In this document: positions 5,525 through 7,069 of the stretch, piece after piece | Layout: every line of letters begins with the position of its first letter | How positions within the stretch are numbered: position 1 is the stretch's first letter | Assembly: GCA_049514335.1 (NCBI GenBank) | Contig: JBEKVE010000163.1 | Location: 1 to 7,069, forward strand | Direction of reading: 5' to 3' | Source of the DNA: JBEKVE01 sp049514335 | GTDB lineage: Bacteria; Actinomycetota; Acidimicrobiia; Acidimicrobiales; UBA8190 | DNA: 7,069 nucleotides | The notes under the pieces: generated by a model | The model's database searches: none | Told to the model about the DNA's origin: nothing | The model's input: only the letters and a program-made list of their open reading frames with translations | Translations under genes and position numbers: made by a program

Positions 5525-7069
5525 TCAGCCGCCCGGCGCCGTGGTGGAGGTGGTCGAGGTCGTGGTCGAGCCGGGCGGGGACGGCCCCGTGGTGGTGGTC
5601 GAGCCGGGCTCGGTGACCGTCGTCGTCGACGTGGTGGTGGGATCGGTGGCGGGCGGCCCTTGCCCTGCTGTGGTGGTGAACTCCCAGGTGCCCGTGGCGC
5701 AGTCCGCCGGCGGGGCGGCGGTGACGACGAAGGTGTCGGCTGATCCGGTCACCGCCGCCACCGTCAACGCCGGACCGTTCTCGAGGCACGACGCGGCGGG
5801 GTCGTTGGTGGCGAAGCCCACCAGTGCGTCGGCCACGGGTGTGGTCGCCGCCGGGAGCGCGGACGGGGCCACGGGGTCGAGCGTCACCGGCGCGCCGTCC
5901 CAGGTGCCGGAGTAGAAGTAGTCGGGCGGCGCCGTCGTGGTGGTGGTGGGATGGGTCGCCGCCGGCCCCGGAGCGAGGTTCTTGAGCACGGGCGCGGAAC
6001 CCTCCAGGGCGGCCTGCATGGCGGGGCTGTCACCCTCCATGCCCATGGCCCAGATGCCGAGCCCGGCGAGGTGGTACGTGCTGGCCATCTCCGCCTTGAG
6101 GGCGAGCGAGGTCGGGTTGTCGAACCATGCCTGGTACCACTGGGTCCCCACCTGGTACGAGGTCCAGGGCGTTTCGGTGGCCGGGTCCCAGTACAGGTGC
6201 GATCCGAGGGCCAGCACCGCCGCGTAGCTCACCGGCGTGGCCGGTCCCGTGGCGGGGTCGCCGAGACCCGCGCCGGCGGTGGGCCAGTCGTAGCCGTAGT
6301 ACGGCACCCCCAGGATGACCTTGGACGGTCCCACCGCCGCCGCGTACTGCTGGGCGGCGTCGAGGTCGGTGAACCCCGGGCCCGAGAGCGGGGCGGTGGG
6401 CGATGGCGTGGTGGGGCTGTTCATGTCGTAGGCCATCACGAAGAAGGCGTCGACGCTCGGTGCCAGTCCGGCGATGTCGTAGAACCCGGTGGGGTCGCCG
6501 GCGGCAGAGGCGTAGGTGTCCATCGTGACCTGGTCGTGCGGATCGGCCTGGCGTAAGGCGGCCGATACCGCCGCCATCAACGTGTCCAGGCCCGCCTGGT
6601 CCTGGGGTCCCTTGCCCTCGAAGTCGATGTTCACCCCGTCGAGGTTCTTGGCCTCCACGAGCTGCACGAGCGACGCCCCCAGGCGCCCGCCCGAGGTGGG
6701 GTCGGCGGCCAGCTGGTCGAGTGCCTTCTGGTCGAAGCACGACGCTGTGAGCACGACACGGTCCCCCGCCTGGTGGGCGCGCGTCACGAGATCGGCGAGC
6801 GCCTGGCTCTGATAGCCGGTCCAGCCCGGACCGCTCTCGTCGATCGAACCGTCACCGTTCACGTCGACGCTGAAGTAGGCGAGCGTCGTCACGCCCGCCA
6901 GGTTGAAGCCGGTCGACTGGGGGAGCGTCCAGTACGGGGCGAAGCCGAAGATCTCGTGCGGCCGCAAGGCCGGCTGGCCCGCCAGCGACGGAGGAGCCGG
7001 CGCCGGCGGGGCGGTGGCGGCGGGAAGCGTCACCGCAGGCGAGCCGGCGTAGTCCTGGGCCATGCGGTT
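5525..7069 (-). CDS. GH18-type glycosidase (chitinase/peptidoglycan-hydrolase-like) with extra C-terminal domain, 5' partial
   Basis: Residues here count from the ATG at 7063 (512 residues). The frame stays open through that ATG to the right edge, and the protein lacks a signal peptide in view, so the true start probably lies outside the window. Residues 11-34 are an Ala/Pro-rich linker. Residues 36-365 form a GH18 TIM barrel: FGFAPYWT (strand 1), TTLAYFSVDV (strand 2), and the catalytic strand-4 motif DGVNIDFE (142-149) with proton donor E149. This has N145 where chitinases usually have Asp, as in many spore and cell-wall GH18 proteins. Then come FFVMAYDMN (strand 6), VILGVPYYGYDW (strand 7) and GLGIWAMGMEGD (strand 8). 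After a Thr linker (HPTTTTTAPP, 371-380) there is a roughly 88-residue domain with C426 and C455, then a Thr/Ser/Pro tail from about 471. It is probably exported and acts on a beta-1,4-GlcNAc polymer; whether chitin or peptidoglycan cannot be decided. Confidence 0.9.
   Translation of the reverse strand, partial: NRMAQDYAGSPAVTLPAATAPPAPAPPSLAGQPALRPHEIFGFAPYWTLPQSTGFNLAGVTTLAYFSVDVNGDGSIDESGPGWTGYQSQALADLVTRAHQAGDRVVLTASCFDQKALDQLAADPTSGGRLGASLVQLVEAKNLDGVNIDFEGKGPQDQAGLDTLMAAVSAALRQADPHDQVTMDTYASAAGDPTGFYDIAGLAPSVDAFFVMAYDMNSPTTPSPTAPLSGPGFTDLDAAQQYAAAVGPSKVILGVPYYGYDWPTAGAGLGDPATGPATPVSYAAVLALGSHLYWDPATETPWTSYQVGTQWYQAWFDNPTSLALKAEMASTYHLAGLGIWAMGMEGDSPAMQAALEGSAPVLKNLAPGPAATHPTTTTTAPPDYFYSGTWDGAPVTLDPVAPSALPAATTPVADALVGFATNDPAASCLENGPALTVAAVTGSADTFVVTAAPPADCATGTWEFTTTAGQGPPATDPTTTSTTTVTEPGSTTTTGPSPPGSTTTSTTSTTAPGG
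5528..5638 (-). repeat. low-complexity repeat encoding the Thr/Ser/Pro tail
   Basis: On the plus strand this stretch is dominated by imperfect GTGGTGGTC-GAG units. On the coding strand it encodes residues 476-512, with TTTST, PGSTTTTGP and PGSTTTSTTSTT blocks. The unit containing PGSTTTT/PGSTTTS is repeated twice. Such tails are usually extended, O-glycosylated spacers on exported actinobacterial proteins. A shorter Thr run of the same kind is encoded at 5924-5953. Confidence 0.7.

Noticed and set aside
5528..5638. Short tandem GTGGTGGTC units as a possible CRISPR or regulatory repeat
   Set aside because: There are no unique spacers of constant length, and the pattern is explained by codons for a Thr/Ser/Pro tail.
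3867..5789. 640-residue open frame on the minus strand, antisense to the acyl-CoA synthetase
   Set aside because: Its product is rich in His, Arg, Gly and Val with no recognisable motif, it crosses into the glycosidase gene, and it is the usual result of high-GC codon bias opposite a real gene.

Overview
The window is very GC-rich and gene-dense, with GTG and TTG starts and overlapping reading frames. An Ada-AlkA fusion next to a separate Ogt, an arrangement known from mycobacteria (Rv1317c/Rv1316c), points to an actinobacterium. Thr/Pro-rich tails on a secreted protein are common in Acidimicrobiia-like genomes, but no lineage marker is present, so the class is only a guess.

Layout: (1) positions 1-246, minus strand: the N-terminal part of an exported protein that runs off the left edge. 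(2) 422-3731, minus strand: a tightly packed four-gene operon, transcribed right to left. Its genes are an Ada-type alkylation sensor fused to AraC and AlkA glycosylase domains, an Ogt O6-alkylguanine methyltransferase, an SRPBCC-fold protein and a GNAT acetyltransferase. Junctions are a 4-nt overlap, a 9-nt gap and a 4-nt overlap. (3) 3840-5495, plus strand: an acyl-CoA synthetase (ANL superfamily), divergent from the operon across about 108 bp that must hold both promoters. (4) 5525-7069, minus strand: a GH18-type glycosidase with an extra C-terminal domain and a Thr/Pro tail, convergent with the synthetase and cut by the right edge.

The operon is readable as an adaptive response to DNA methylation. 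The Ada domain would sense methyl damage and, through the AraC domain, activate its own promoter. The AlkA domain would excise N-alkylated bases and Ogt would repair O6-alkylguanine. The SRPBCC and GNAT genes are translationally coupled passengers of unknown role and are the most interesting point of the window. No RNA gene, mobile element, CRISPR array or phage-like feature was seen, and no clearly unprecedented system. No stretch over 300 bases lacks a gene; the longest gap is 175 bases (247-421).
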